From Coriolopsis trogii (lineage: Eukaryota; Basidiomycota; Agaricomycetes; Polyporales; Polyporaceae): 64,000 nt of DNA. Shown piece after piece: positions 1 to 9,973 of this stretch. The stretch spans positions 1,116,001-1,180,000 of the forward strand of contig JAHYIO010000003.1 in the NCBI GenBank assembly GCA_020543525.1, written 5' to 3'. The notes under the pieces were generated by a model that saw only the letters and a program-made list of their open reading frames with translations, was not told the DNA's origin and ran no database searches. Within the stretch, counting starts at the first letter, position 1. The number at the start of each line of letters is the position of its first letter. A program made the translations under genes and the position numbers.

Positions 1-946
1 CTGTAGCAGTCGCATGCGGGTGAGTGACATGTGTCTCCAACGTGCCCCCACCATCCCGGCCGACGTTGCCATCCTGGCCAGCTATTTCCTTTGGGATTCA
101 CTCGACGCCGCTATCAACTTTGATGACTTTGGCTTCCTCGTTCACGGTACGTGCCCAAGCTCTCGACGTGTTCTCCTCTCAGACAGCTCTCCCTTGTCAG
201 GCATCTCGTGCTTGACACTGTACATGATGACCTTCGTGAGTCATCCCCCCCTATCTGAGTCAATCCCTGACTGATGGCCTGCATTTCAGCGGCCCTTCCT
301 CGGGTACTTCGCACCCCGATTCCTGTCCTGGGAGCTGTACGTACTACCCTTTCACGTGTCATCTCCTCCTAGGTTTGAACATTTGTCTTATCAGGAGCAC
401 CATCTTCTTGAACATTCACCGGTCAGCACATGACATATCTCCGCTACGCGTCTCGTGAACTCAAGTTCCTTCATTTCCCTTCCTCATCCTCCCCTCAAAC
501 CTTTTGGTAGCTTCCTGGACAAGACCGGATACACCGGTAGCAGGGCGCAATGGATCAACGGTGTCATCCTCCTCTCGACCTTCTTCTTCGTCCGGATCGT
601 GTACGGCTGGTACCTCACCGTCGATTTCATGCGCGAGCTCTACATCGCGCGCGCGGACCTGCCCTTGCCCTACCTCCTCGCGTTCGCCATCGGCAACCTC
701 ATGCTCAACTCGCTCAACCTCATCTGGTGAGTCGTCGCCCCATCTGTCGCGCGCGACTGCTACGCGACCAGAGCATAGGGAGTGCGAGATGCTGATCAAT
801 TTCGGCTTGTGCGTTCGTACAGGTTCTACAAGATGATCTTCGCAGTGCGCAAGCGGTTCGATGGTGAGGCGAAGCCGCTCCAGTCTGCCGAGGCCGCTCC
901 TGTCAACGCGGACGCTGCGTCCGCCGTCTCGACCGGCTCGCATTAA
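1..946 (+). CDS. TLC-domain (TRAM/LAG1/CLN8-like) membrane protein, 5' truncated
   Basis: This is the 3' part of a gene that begins before the window. Reading through at least four short introns gives a strongly hydrophobic chain: a segment ending FGFLVHG, then GISCLTLYMMTF, RPFLGYFAPRFLSWELS, the pattern FLNIHRFLDKTG, and two long hydrophobic stretches around GVILLSTFFFVRIVYGW and LPYLLAFAIGNLMLNSLNL. Several membrane helices plus an His-x-Phe-Leu-Asp-Lys-type loop are typical of the TLC fold (TMEM56/FAM57-like lipid-sensing or lipid-metabolic proteins of the ER or Golgi). The protein ends in a short polar tail rich in Ala and Ser, with the stop at 944-946. Ceramide synthases also contain TLC domains, but the Lag1 motif is not visible here, so a TMEM56-type protein is more likely. 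The exact function is unknown. Confidence 0.75.
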
Positions 947-1302
947 GCTGTTCCTCCACGTCCCCCCGACCGACTCAAACTGCTCCAAAGCACGGGTATA
1001 TGCAAGCCCGCTCCGCTCGCGCTCGCTCCCCGTCAAAGATACCGAAGGGTTTCGTACTGTCGCTGTCTGTGATGACCGAATGACAAGTAAAATACGGGTC
1101 TAATTGTTGTCTCGACTAATCCTGTTCTCGCACTGATGTAGACGGCCCCGTCCGTCGGGGCCACTTGTGTGTGATCTAATGCCATGCCCGTGTCACCGAC
1201 GTTCGCAGTGCGCACTGAGATGAGAAGCTCCCCTCCGACTCCGGTCCGGTCCACGAAGGGCACCGCGGCCTCGTGTCGGCCCTCGCCACGGTCTAGAGCG
1301 CA
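947..1302. other. intergenic stretch, no gene seen
   Basis: This is the 3' flank of the TLC gene and the likely 5' region of the RING gene. Short open frames occur but none has family motifs or convincing splice sites. Confidence 0.5.
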
Positions 1303-1883
1303 ATGCGAAGAGCACGCGTTCGTCCCGCCAGCTCGCAAGCTATCCGGGAAGCAGAAGACGGGAAGCAGAAGACAGGAAACAACAATGTCTGGGGGAATGT
1401 CTCTCCCGACGACGTACACCCCCAAGCGATGCGGCCAGTGCAAGGAGGTCTTTCAAACGGGGGCCGAGCGCAGGAGTATGCGACGGACGGGGACGGACCT
1501 GTGGGCGCGTCGGATTTACACGCTCCAGAGAATGGTGCGATATCAGAGGTGAGTACTGCTTGCGCCGCTACAATCTGTATCCGACAGACGCAGGGACTGG
1601 TTGTCATGAGTATTGCATGTTCAGCAGACGAGCACCGGGGGATACCGTTGTAGAGGTTGCCTGCGGGATCCTCCCGTCGAGCCCGTCGTGACCGTCTGCG
1701 GCCACCTCTTTTGTCACCGGTGAGTCGTGGTTCATGTTGACTGGCATTCGTTCGCGGGCCGCTGGAAGTGATAGCCTCACGACTGTTTTGCATAGTTGTA
1801 TGATGCAGGCGCTAGCGGTTGGAACGAGATGTGTTGTTTGCAAGAACCCCTTCTTCATAAAGTTGCAGATGGAAGTACGGTAG
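1303..1883 (+). CDS. small RING-finger protein
   Basis: Three exons give a protein of about 130 residues. The N-terminal exon is low-complexity. Its frame ends with ENGAISE at a GTGAGT donor near 1551, and after an intron the reading continues into GGYRCRGCLRDPPVEPVV followed by VCGHLFCHR. A second intron sits right after FCHR, and the last exon gives CMMQALAVGTRCVVCKNPFF. The Cys/His spacing is that of a C3HC4 RING finger (Cys-x2-Cys, Cys-x-His, Cys-x2-Cys), so an E3 ubiquitin ligase role is inferred. The RING and its intron position match those of the gene just downstream, so the two are probably tandem duplicates. The start at 1303 is uncertain, because another exon could lie upstream. Compared with its neighbour it lacks C2H2 fingers and may be a truncated copy. 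Confidence 0.55.
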
Positions 1884-2145
1884 TCAGAGCGCGACCGAGT
1901 AGGGTAACGTTACGCGTGACCGTAGGGACGGATGGTGTGTCACTTGTTCTTGGAAGCGCGGACTGAACAGAACGCTGAACTTACGTCCACGAGGTCCCTA
2001 TGCCATCCCACGCACGTACCACGCATTTCCCAGCCGACCGTATGCTGAGCGTTCGTGCTATGTTGTCTTCCGCCATCCCGCTCTAGTCCTTCGCTTGGAC
2101 CTTAGGAGAAAGGACTCTTCAAGCTCCGCCTTCACCGATCACCCA

Positions 2146-4054
2146 ATGACGAAAAACAAGGCATTGAAGCCCGGGGTGAGGTGCAACCAATGCAGGATGG
2201 TCTTTTCCGCCGTGGACAAATGCGCACTTCACGGCAAAAGCCTCGGACATGTATACAAACCGATGTACTACTGCCCCCACTGCTCTCAATCCTTTACAAA
2301 GTTGAAAGCAGGGAGACAACACATGACTTGTAGGCAATGCATAACGGGTAGGACATCCTTGACCATGTCTACCGCTCCGACGCCGACCGCTACCGCAGGC
2401 GCGTCCGTTGCAACGAGCACTTCCTCTGCAGCAGGCACAGGTGATTCCGACGTGGAACCTTCGCAGCCGGTCGTCTCCACGAAGCCTATTGGTGCCACAG
2501 TATCTTGCTTGGGGTGTCCTCGTACATTCGAGGATGCCGCAGCGCTCACCGTCGTGAGTTCCTCCTGCTCATGAAGTGTCTCACTGCGGAGTTCTCAGAT
2601 TTCGCGTCAGCATCTTCAATCGGTCCATCAGTGTACCGCAGCTCAGGTTCGTTGCCGCTGCTGCAAAATGTCTCATATACGACCGCCTCATGATATCAGT
2701 CCAAGTCGACCCCATTGTCTTCCTTGCAGCCACCATCTACCACCGTGAAAGACGATAGCAAAGACCAGGCATGTTCTCCTGTATCGTGTCTCAGCCGCCT
2801 TGCCTACGCCTAACACATGACGCTGGCAGGAAATGCCGTCGTATCGTTGCACGAAGTGCAATTTCCACTTCCCCACCCAGAGCGGGCTACAGAGACACTA
2901 CAACGAGTCCAGTGTTCACCCGCGTTGTCGTACCTGCGGACTTGGATTCGAAACTATACGCCCTTGGGCTGATGTCAGTGACACACTTTCCCCTCGCGCG
3001 CAAGGCAGAGCACACGTGTCTGATATGCATATATGTGTGCAGCACAAGGCAAAATGTCCGCCACCCGCGGACGTGAAAACGAGCGGACTGCAGCCTGCGC
3101 ACCCAAGCGATGCGGCAGCTGCCAACGCAGCACACGCACAGGTGAGCATTTGGGTATCTTGGTTTCCTACGTACTCCATGCTAGCACTGTACCACAGACC
3201 CCGAAGATACAAGGCTTGAGTTTGGGTCAGGCCAAAGAAGTGCGTCGGAGTATAGATCGTCGCTGCAGCTCCCGCTTCTGAGACTCTGATTATTCAGCTG
3301 GATCGCGCGCCTTCGAGAGCGAGTAGCGTTGCCTCTCATGCGACTGGGACGTCTACACCGAATACGAGCTACTACCGCAGCAGCACGGGCTCCTCAGGCT
3401 TCACCCACGTATCTCCTGTCACACCTACTTCTGCGGCGTCCACGGAAGTAGGGCGGGCGAAGAACAGTCATGAGTGAGTGTACGCGCTTTGAGTACCATG
3501 TCTGTTTTCTCATTTGGGTGTCAACAAGTCATAGCCCACCGCTGCCACGGACTGCCTCCCTGACGTCAGGCCGCTCATCCCCCGCGACCGAAGTCACCAA
3601 GCTGCAGGGCGACCATGTGGATACCGCAGCTGCAGGGGAGCAGCGGCCGCAAGATCCCCACCCTGTCACCCACGCGAACGGGACACACCCCGTCAGGAGC
3701 CCTGCGGTCCCACAGTCCGTCCCGCCCACCCCTCAGCCTCTGCCGCAGGCTCTTGCGCGACCCCTGCAGAGCTACAGACCTCCGGGTGCCGTGGAGGGCG
3801 TGAGCGCGACGGAGGCGCCGCTGCTGTTCCGCTGCAGGTTGTGTCGGACGGAGCCGCGCGAGCCTGTGACGACTATATGCGGCCATCTCTTCTGTCATGG
3901 GTATGTCTGGGCCCTCTTGAGGTCGTTGGCTGCGGGTGGTGGCTCATGTTCGTTCGTTTCCAGATGTCTCATGGACGAGATGGCTGCCCATGGCAGCTGT
4001 CCGACTTGCCAGAAGACTTTCTTCGTCCGGCTGCGACTCGAGACCGATTTTTGA
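2146..4054 (+). CDS. C2H2 zinc-finger and C-terminal RING-finger protein
   Basis: The gene is read as a chain of about seven exons. The first gives CNQCRMVF and YYCPHCSQSF, two incomplete C2H2-type fingers. A Ser/Thr/Ala-rich linker is followed by CLGCPRTFEDAAALT, which splices to HLQSVHQC to complete a good C2H2 finger. A further exon carries YRCTKCNFHFPTQSGLQRHY, then CRTCGLGFE running across an intron into a His-x3-Cys, a C2HC finger. A long Ser/Pro-rich linker leads to a RING: FRCRLCRTEPREPVTTICGH, LFCHG, intron, CLMDEMAAHGSCPTC. The stop is at 4052-4054. The protein is probably nuclear, combining DNA or RNA binding fingers with an E3-ligase RING; that role is inferred from domains only. 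The intron before the finger at about 2830 seems to use a GC donor (CAG/GCATGT). ATG 2146 starts the first finger block; TTG codons upstream are not needed. Confidence 0.65.
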
Positions 4055-4179
4055 AGGGATTCCTCCGCGCACGCAGGGTGGGGTCACGATAGCCTGAGAA
4101 CAGAGAATGATGAGAGGTTCGACCGAGACCGAATCGAGTGTATATCTATCGCACACGTCTTGTACTATTACGCCTCCGC

Positions 4180-4410
4180 GATCATGGTGCTCCTTTGCTT
4201 GGGATCCCGCGGTTGAGCCATGGCATCCTGGTCAACCAGCGGCAGTTATATGACGATAGAGCGTACTATGACTTCTCCTTCTCGTCCAAAGACGAGTGCT
4301 GCACCCCGAAGGCACAGACCATCAGATTTGAGCAAGCCCGGCATGAGACATAGAAAGAACCTTGACGCTATCATTGGCCATCTCCCAAACCCAATGCGAT
4401 ATGAGCATGT
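4180..4410 (-). pseudogene. relic of the last exons of an ADGF-type adenosine deaminase gene
   Basis: On the minus strand this stretch aligns with the 3' end of the intact ADGF gene at 7365-9651. The equivalent of REMAKDSIK reads as REMANDSVK. It is followed by an intron of similar length and then by a last exon starting HSSLDEKEKS, compared with YSCLDEKEKAT in the intact gene. A stop codon falls straight after that match, and the following residues (YALSSYNCRW, then PWLNRG) still track the intact YDRQW and SWLNRE in the same frame. The upstream exons, including all catalytic residues, are gone. The relic therefore records a third copy of a tandem ADGF array. The flanks 4055-4179 and 4411-4637 show no other gene. 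Confidence 0.75.
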
Positions 4411-4637
4411 TGAATCATGAGTACAGGAATCACTGAGGGGCCAGGACACAATAGTGACAAATTGTGGCGACCTCCACAGCGATCCCTCGCGCGCTGTCTG
4501 GATCTGAGAACCTTGATCAACCAGTCGATGAACATCTCACTCAGGCTACATAATTACTACGCTTCGAGATGACAAACTGGCAACTTTGGCCAATGCGATT
4601 CGTGCCATAGCAGGGGCAGTCCTGACATAGTTCTCGT

Positions 4638-6455
4638 TCAAAGATAAAGCAAACTCCGTAGGCTCGCGTACCTATAATTGCGGTCCGCTTCCACGTCGTT
4701 CTTCAAGATCCTCAACTCGCAGAACCCGCCGGGTACGAGGCTGGCGAGCTCGACGCGGTAGCTATCAAGGTCCTCTTCCGCCGGGTAGTCGTCCTCGTTA
4801 TCGTCCAGTTGGTCCGGCTCGTCCGGCTCTTTCAAGTGCAGGGTCAACGAGCAAAGAGGAATGCCCGCAGCGACGCGCGTCTTGAGGGATTCCCGGAGCT
4901 TCGCCAGGATCTTCGGACTGACCCTAGCGTTGCGTACAAACAGCTTCGTCAGCCTAGGGCACACTGGCTTGGCGTGCACATTGTTCCGAGCTACTCCCTT
5001 GGCATCGGTCTCGGATTGCTGCACGGAAGACAACGCCTCGAGCAATTTGCACATGCTACCACCGAGCTCATGATCGTCCACTATGAGGGATTCGAGGTGT
5101 GGGTAGTGCTGGAACAGCTCTTCCGCCCACACTTTGCTCCCAACCAGGTCGATGTCTCCGACGCAGAAGAGGGTTTTCAGCGTGGGTCCGCAGGGGAAGC
5201 AGTTCCGGAGGCTCTCGAGTGTGTGAGGGTAGACGTTTCTTCTGAACACGCTAGTGGGGTCTGTGAAGTCCTCACCGAGGAGTGTGGGAGGGACAGTCAA
5301 CGCGAATTTGCCCGAATAGCGGTTCTCGTGTTGCACGAGACCTTCGATGATATTCACAGCACCGCTCGGATGGTCGATGTCGACATGCACCTTGAGAACC
5401 GTGAAAGCGCGCAAGATCGCCAACCGGTGCCTGAAAGGCTGGCGTGGAAGGACGTCATTGACGACGCTTACCACAGCTTGATGGTGCCCCAGATTGATCG
5501 CGGTCACCCGAAGCATGAGCTCGATGTTGGCAGGGAGGACCATGTGCGAGAGGAGATGTGCGACGTGTCCGGGGAGCGTCTCGGTGATCCTGACCAAGCG
5601 TATCTTTGGAAGCGTAACCAACGGTCCGGCACCTTGTTCTACATCCTCGACCAACGTGCCGTAGACGTGTGTGAGGCACACCACTTCCAAAGACACGCAT
5701 GCCTTCAACATAGTCAGGAAGTTCGAGGTGGTCGTATTGTTGACCGCGAATTTGTTCCATCCTTCCAACATGAGCACCCGGAGTCCAGCGAACACCGTCG
5801 GAGGTGCTTTGATGGACATGCCCACCAAGCTGATGCTCCGTAGAGCAGGCAAATACCCGTCTGGGACGTCGAGTGTTGGGAGGGTGTATGTAACAATCTG
5901 CTGCGGGTTTCGGAAGCGTACCACGAGATTGAGCGAATTGAGTATGGGCATCGGGTCCGGAGTGATCACGGGAGAGGGCAGTAGGTCGACGAGCATGTTG
6001 AAGAAGGTCAGGTCGGAGATGTGGTCGAGGTGTCCGGCAAGGCTCCGCAAAGACTGAGAAGCTTGAAGGTCCTGAACGTTGGGCTGGAACCGCACCTGTA
6101 TGGAAGCCTTTTGGGAACGCTCCAAGCGGAGAGCCAGCCATTCGGGGTGGTATCGCTCACTGACATCGACGATGCGCCAGAACACCGCATTGTTGAGGAT
6201 GATGTCGCGCCATTGACGGCAGACTGCTCCGAGAACGAGCCAGTACGGGATGGCAGGCCAGGGCGGAGGGTTGGTGTTGGGGTTGACGAAGGTGAAGACC
6301 TTGACGAGAAGTTCGTCGGGTAACTTGTATATGGGCAAGGGTCGTAACGGATCAATGACCAGAGGCGCCGCGTATCCGTTGGGAGGCCACTGACGTGCTG
6401 CAGCAACGCCTCGGGGAACGAAAAGACTTCGCTGTGGGGGCCGCGGATGGTGCAT
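4638..6455 (-). CDS. F-box protein with leucine-rich C-terminal region
   Basis: One uninterrupted exon of 605 codons. After about 35 residues the chain reads PIYKLPDELLVKVFTFV and then LVLGAVCRQWRDIILNNAVFW, the classic F-box pattern LPxELLxxIF plus a C-xxW helix. The remaining 500 residues are leucine-rich with irregular repeats typical of Agaricomycete F-box proteins, which form the substrate-binding half of SCF ubiquitin ligases. The last 60 residues carry an acidic stretch (EEPDEPDQLDDNEDDYPAEE). The substrate is unknown. The gene sits inside an ADGF array, with a dead copy on its left and two live copies on its right, all in the same orientation. It therefore probably inserted or was trapped between duplicated ADGF genes. 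The start ATG is at 6455; a short upstream exon cannot be excluded. Confidence 0.85.
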   Translation of the reverse strand: MHHPRPPQRSLFVPRGVAAARQWPPNGYAAPLVIDPLRPLPIYKLPDELLVKVFTFVNPNTNPPPWPAIPYWLVLGAVCRQWRDIILNNAVFWRIVDVSERYHPEWLALRLERSQKASIQVRFQPNVQDLQASQSLRSLAGHLDHISDLTFFNMLVDLLPSPVITPDPMPILNSLNLVVRFRNPQQIVTYTLPTLDVPDGYLPALRSISLVGMSIKAPPTVFAGLRVLMLEGWNKFAVNNTTTSNFLTMLKACVSLEVVCLTHVYGTLVEDVEQGAGPLVTLPKIRLVRITETLPGHVAHLLSHMVLPANIELMLRVTAINLGHHQAVVSVVNDVLPRQPFRHRLAILRAFTVLKVHVDIDHPSGAVNIIEGLVQHENRYSGKFALTVPPTLLGEDFTDPTSVFRRNVYPHTLESLRNCFPCGPTLKTLFCVGDIDLVGSKVWAEELFQHYPHLESLIVDDHELGGSMCKLLEALSSVQQSETDAKGVARNNVHAKPVCPRLTKLFVRNARVSPKILAKLRESLKTRVAAGIPLCSLTLHLKEPDEPDQLDDNEDDYPAEEDLDSYRVELASLVPGGFCELRILKNDVEADRNYRYASLRSLLYL

Positions 6456-7364
6456 CTATTGATCACATCAAGTTTCAGCTCCCAGTCAGAGTAAGTGAGT
6501 CAGCCGCAGCGATAACATACTTTGTGGTTCAGGGAGGAGATGAGGTATAGGCAGTGATGCGTCTATGTGTGATGGAGGGAGCACTGCCGGAGCTTGGGAC
6601 TCCAGGATGGGATACTTATAGTCCTGCGTCGTTGAGTATTTGGTCTGTGCGACGTGGCGGGCATGACAGGAAGTACCAGATTGAACAAATTGTACAACAA
6701 CGTACGCCGCCACCAATGGTAGCTTTGGCCGATGTGGCGGCCGAGAATGACATTGACATTGACCAGCGTCCTCGCTTTGACTGAAAGAGTCATCGTGCTT
6801 TTCAAGGATCCACATTCTGCCACATGCCCGGTTATGCGCGACCTTTCGAGTTTGCAGTAGCTTTACCCAGAACTTGTGGCTACTACCTGCCAAGAGATGG
6901 GCCACTTCCCACTATGTTTCAATTGCGCCATTTGATCGACTTCGTGAAGGAGTTCTCACACCCGAAACACTTCTTGGCGTGTTCAAAGTGGTTACCGAAG
7001 TCTTTGAAGTGAATGCTGGTACCGGCGAAGGCGACTGTAATCACAGTGTCAGAGCTGAGCTATGGATAAAGTGGAACACATACCGTGCATACTAACACAC
7101 ATCTGACAAAGTCATACGGCCAGATCTTGTCGCTACCGGACATGACGGTACTGTCGATCCCGAGTCTGACTCTGTCACTGTCAGTGCTGAACGCCACTGG
7201 CGTTTGACCACGTGATGTTCTTCATCGGCAACCAAGTCGTCGTTCTCGTTCGTGAGACTGCGCAGTGTGAGTCAACCTTTCGATGCAATGATGGGAGCTC
7301 GGGAATAAGCCAAGATGAGAGATTCTTCTGATCTGAACACATCTACTTCGCACGTCCATTAAAA
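6456..7364. other. intergenic stretch between the F-box and ADGF genes
   Basis: About 900 bases with no supported gene. At 7228-7253 a block of roughly 24 bases resembles, with about four mismatches, the exon of the neighbouring ADGF gene that encodes LRSLTNED (near 9072-9096). It may be another small exon relic, but nothing around it aligns. The right part also serves as the 3' flank of the ADGF gene. Confidence 0.4.
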
Positions 7365-9651
7365 TTACGCTCCTACGACGCTTTCTTGCTTTGCGAACTC
7401 GCGATTGAGCCAAGACACGAACGTCGACCACTGACGATCGTACGACGATAAAGCAGTTGCCTTCTCCTTCTCGTCCAAGCACGAGTACTACATGGAGACA
7501 GATTGTTTAGTATGAGCCAGCGCAGAAGACAAGGGACATCTGGACCTTGATGCTGTCCTTTGCCATCTCCCGCAAAGTTATTATTCCGGTGACTTCACTC
7601 GCAACCAACACCTAAGCAGAACAATTTGTTCGTGAAGCATTCACTCTTAGCATGAGCGGGAGATACTGACCTGGAAGAAGTCAAATGATAAGCCCATGTT
7701 CCCGAACACACCCGGATCGTCCGAGCTCAACGCGACATGGACGCCTTGGTTCATGAGGATAGGGAGGGGATGCATGGGCATTGTCCCCGTCAGGCGCTAT
7801 AGACCACTCGAGTTAATATGATCAAGCGAGATGTATCGGATGCATGGACGTACAAGAATTTCATTGCTGTGACATATCGCATCAGTCTGTGAGACATTGG
7901 CCCGCTACAGAAGCAAGACGCATACGCACGAGATAGGGCAGACCTCCACAGCAATTTCTTGCTCCCTACAGATCTCCATGATTCTGGGGTGTTTCGCAAG
8001 GGAAAAGCTTGTGCAAGGGTTACCCGACATTTCAGCGTATACGCGACAAAATAGCCATCCTTACCCGTGACCGATACGTTTCGTTCCCAGCAGGATAGCA
8101 TCATACACGTTCATATCCGCTTCCGTTCCATCTCCTAGAGTTTCGCCAGCGTGGAAAATGAACGGGATGTGTATGCCGAGTTCTTTCTGCCTCTCGACGA
8201 AGCGTTGGAGGGGTGCGAGATAGTAGATGAGAGGTTTGAGGGAGTCCTCGTGTCCCACGAAGTCGAATCCTGGAAGTGTGCATGAGAGCGCCACCCGCCT
8301 AATGGGACGGAGACAACGGCAAACCGCAAATGAGGTGAGGGAACTCCTGCTTCAGGGCAATACAATTCTCGAGATGCCATTCAATCTCTTCGCACGTAGC
8401 ATCCCTCTTGGTGCTGTAGATGATCTGCGAACTCTTCATGGGTCCCGTTCGTGAGTTCAAGAGGGCGTGCTTGTCTTACTTTAGCCCCCGTGAAGTCGTC
8501 TGCTCGTCCTTGCTTTGCAAGCTCTGCCTTAACCTGATCGAGAACTCTGTCGAACACCACTAACCACTCCCTATGAGGCACGTCTTCTTTTCCATCTGCA
8601 CCGATCATGTACCTAATTCATAGCTTTGAGCTTCTAAGCAATAGGGTGTAAGACAACCAGACACGCACTTGTACCAGAATGCGATGCGCGGCTCCACATA
8701 AGATATCCCGTCCTCGACCGAAGTCAAGAAGAATTCTCGAATATATTCTGTCCATATTGGCATGTAGCGCGATAAACCCTATCGCACAGCGAATGACTAG
8801 CTGTGTGCAGATTATGTCTGCGCAGCACTCACCCGCGCTACGTTGAAAGTGGATCCGAATTTCTTCCAGATCTGGGGTATTGCGATATGTCCGTGTGTTA
8901 TATGTTATAGCGCGAGAGGTCTCACTTTATCTGTGGTGTTATGCGTGACGTATGCTTCGGACGGATTGATTGTAAGTGCAGCGTTGACCCAATCGTCAAA
9001 TCCGTCCGGGCCGCCGAAAGCGAAGTTCTCCCTAGCGTTCGTCAGCGGTACCCAGGATCTCGGGATGTAGTCCTCGTTCGTAAGGCTGCGCAATTTTGTC
9101 CATTCTGCCGCAGGCAGAGGTCGAAATTCGGGCAAAACCGTTGAGAGTGTGTCCCGACTGACACGCGTAGCCGTACGGATGTGAATAGCAGGGTACTTGA
9201 GCGCGATCTCCAGAAGGACTTGTGCGTTCACAGAGGCGTCAAGATGTGCGTGGAGCAACGCGCCCTTGGGCATCTGAGGGTACTTCGCTGAAAACCCCTA
9301 GATTATCAGTATCATGGTAACTACGCACCTTTCTCACAATCTGGAATAGCCTTGTCTTCATTATGGTCTCGCGAGCTACGATAACAAAGCGTCAGCAGAC
9401 TCTTCCCACAAGACGAAAATTACGGACCTACCTGTCAGAAAACCCATACCAGGGAAAGCATGCATAGAGCCAGGAATTTCGGGTGCTTCGGGTCCCCATA
9501 TGGTCTCGTTCTCCTGCGTGCGCACCTGTCTTGCTACATTTTCGGCGGCCCTTTCAGGATCGGTGAGTTGGACTAGCGCATCGACTCGGAGACTTCTGTC
9601 TTCTGCGATCAGACGCTCGCGGTCTTGGAGATACGAGCTCGAGTCAGCCAT
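7365..9651 (-). CDS. ADGF/ADA2-type adenosine deaminase, copy 1
   Basis: The enzyme hydrolyses adenosine (or deoxyadenosine) to inosine with a catalytic zinc. About ten exons give roughly 530 residues. Order: MADSSSYLQDRERLIAEDRS, an ADGF N-terminal helix; MPKGALLHAHLDAS with the zinc-binding His-x-His; SSVEDGISYVE-like region; a long exon ending IPFIFHAGETLGDG, where HAGE carries the catalytic glutamate; LLGTKRIGHG; EVCPISNEIL; and ALSSDDPGVFGNMGL, the second metal-binding motif. The last exon reads YSCLDEKEKATAL to a stop at 7365-7367. The NEIL part is coded by a 13-base microexon at 7854-7866. No signal peptide is seen, unlike the secreted animal enzymes of this family. It is a tandem paralogue of the gene at 9974-12133 and shares its intron pattern, so local duplication is clear. 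Confidence 0.9.
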
Positions 9652-9973
9652 GGCTGGTAATGACTGGCAAAGTAACAGATAAGAAGGGAGGTAGGGAACT
9701 GGATATGTGAGGTGCTCTGTCTGAGCTGCGAGTCACATACTCCATGACTCGATCCACACCTTATCGCCGATCGATGGATGGATCCTGTGTAGGTTTCTCA
9801 AGACGCTCATAATATATTGTTGGGCCAACCTACGTGCACATCAACTTCGTGAGTATATGAAAGGTCTTGAATGAATCACTCACCTAGGCTGTTGAAGCCC
9901 TGCAGACCTTTGCGTCGTCTGCCGATACATGGCAAGGCAACGGTAGTGATACAGGCAAGTGTACTCAGCGATC
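9652..9973. other. spacer between the two ADGF genes
   Basis: A 322-base promoter region for ADGF copy 1 and 3' flank of copy 2. No gene is seen. Confidence 0.5.

Noticed and set aside
3033..3281. PKRCGSCQRST frame compared with PKRCGQCKEVF at about 1423
   Set aside because: This looked like a shared motif of the two RING genes, but splicing puts the 3033 region in another frame, so the likeness is accidental.
4809..5843. Plus-strand open frame of 344 codons
   Set aside because: It is antisense to the F-box gene, whose frame has a clear domain and ends properly. Codon bias makes the antisense frame open.
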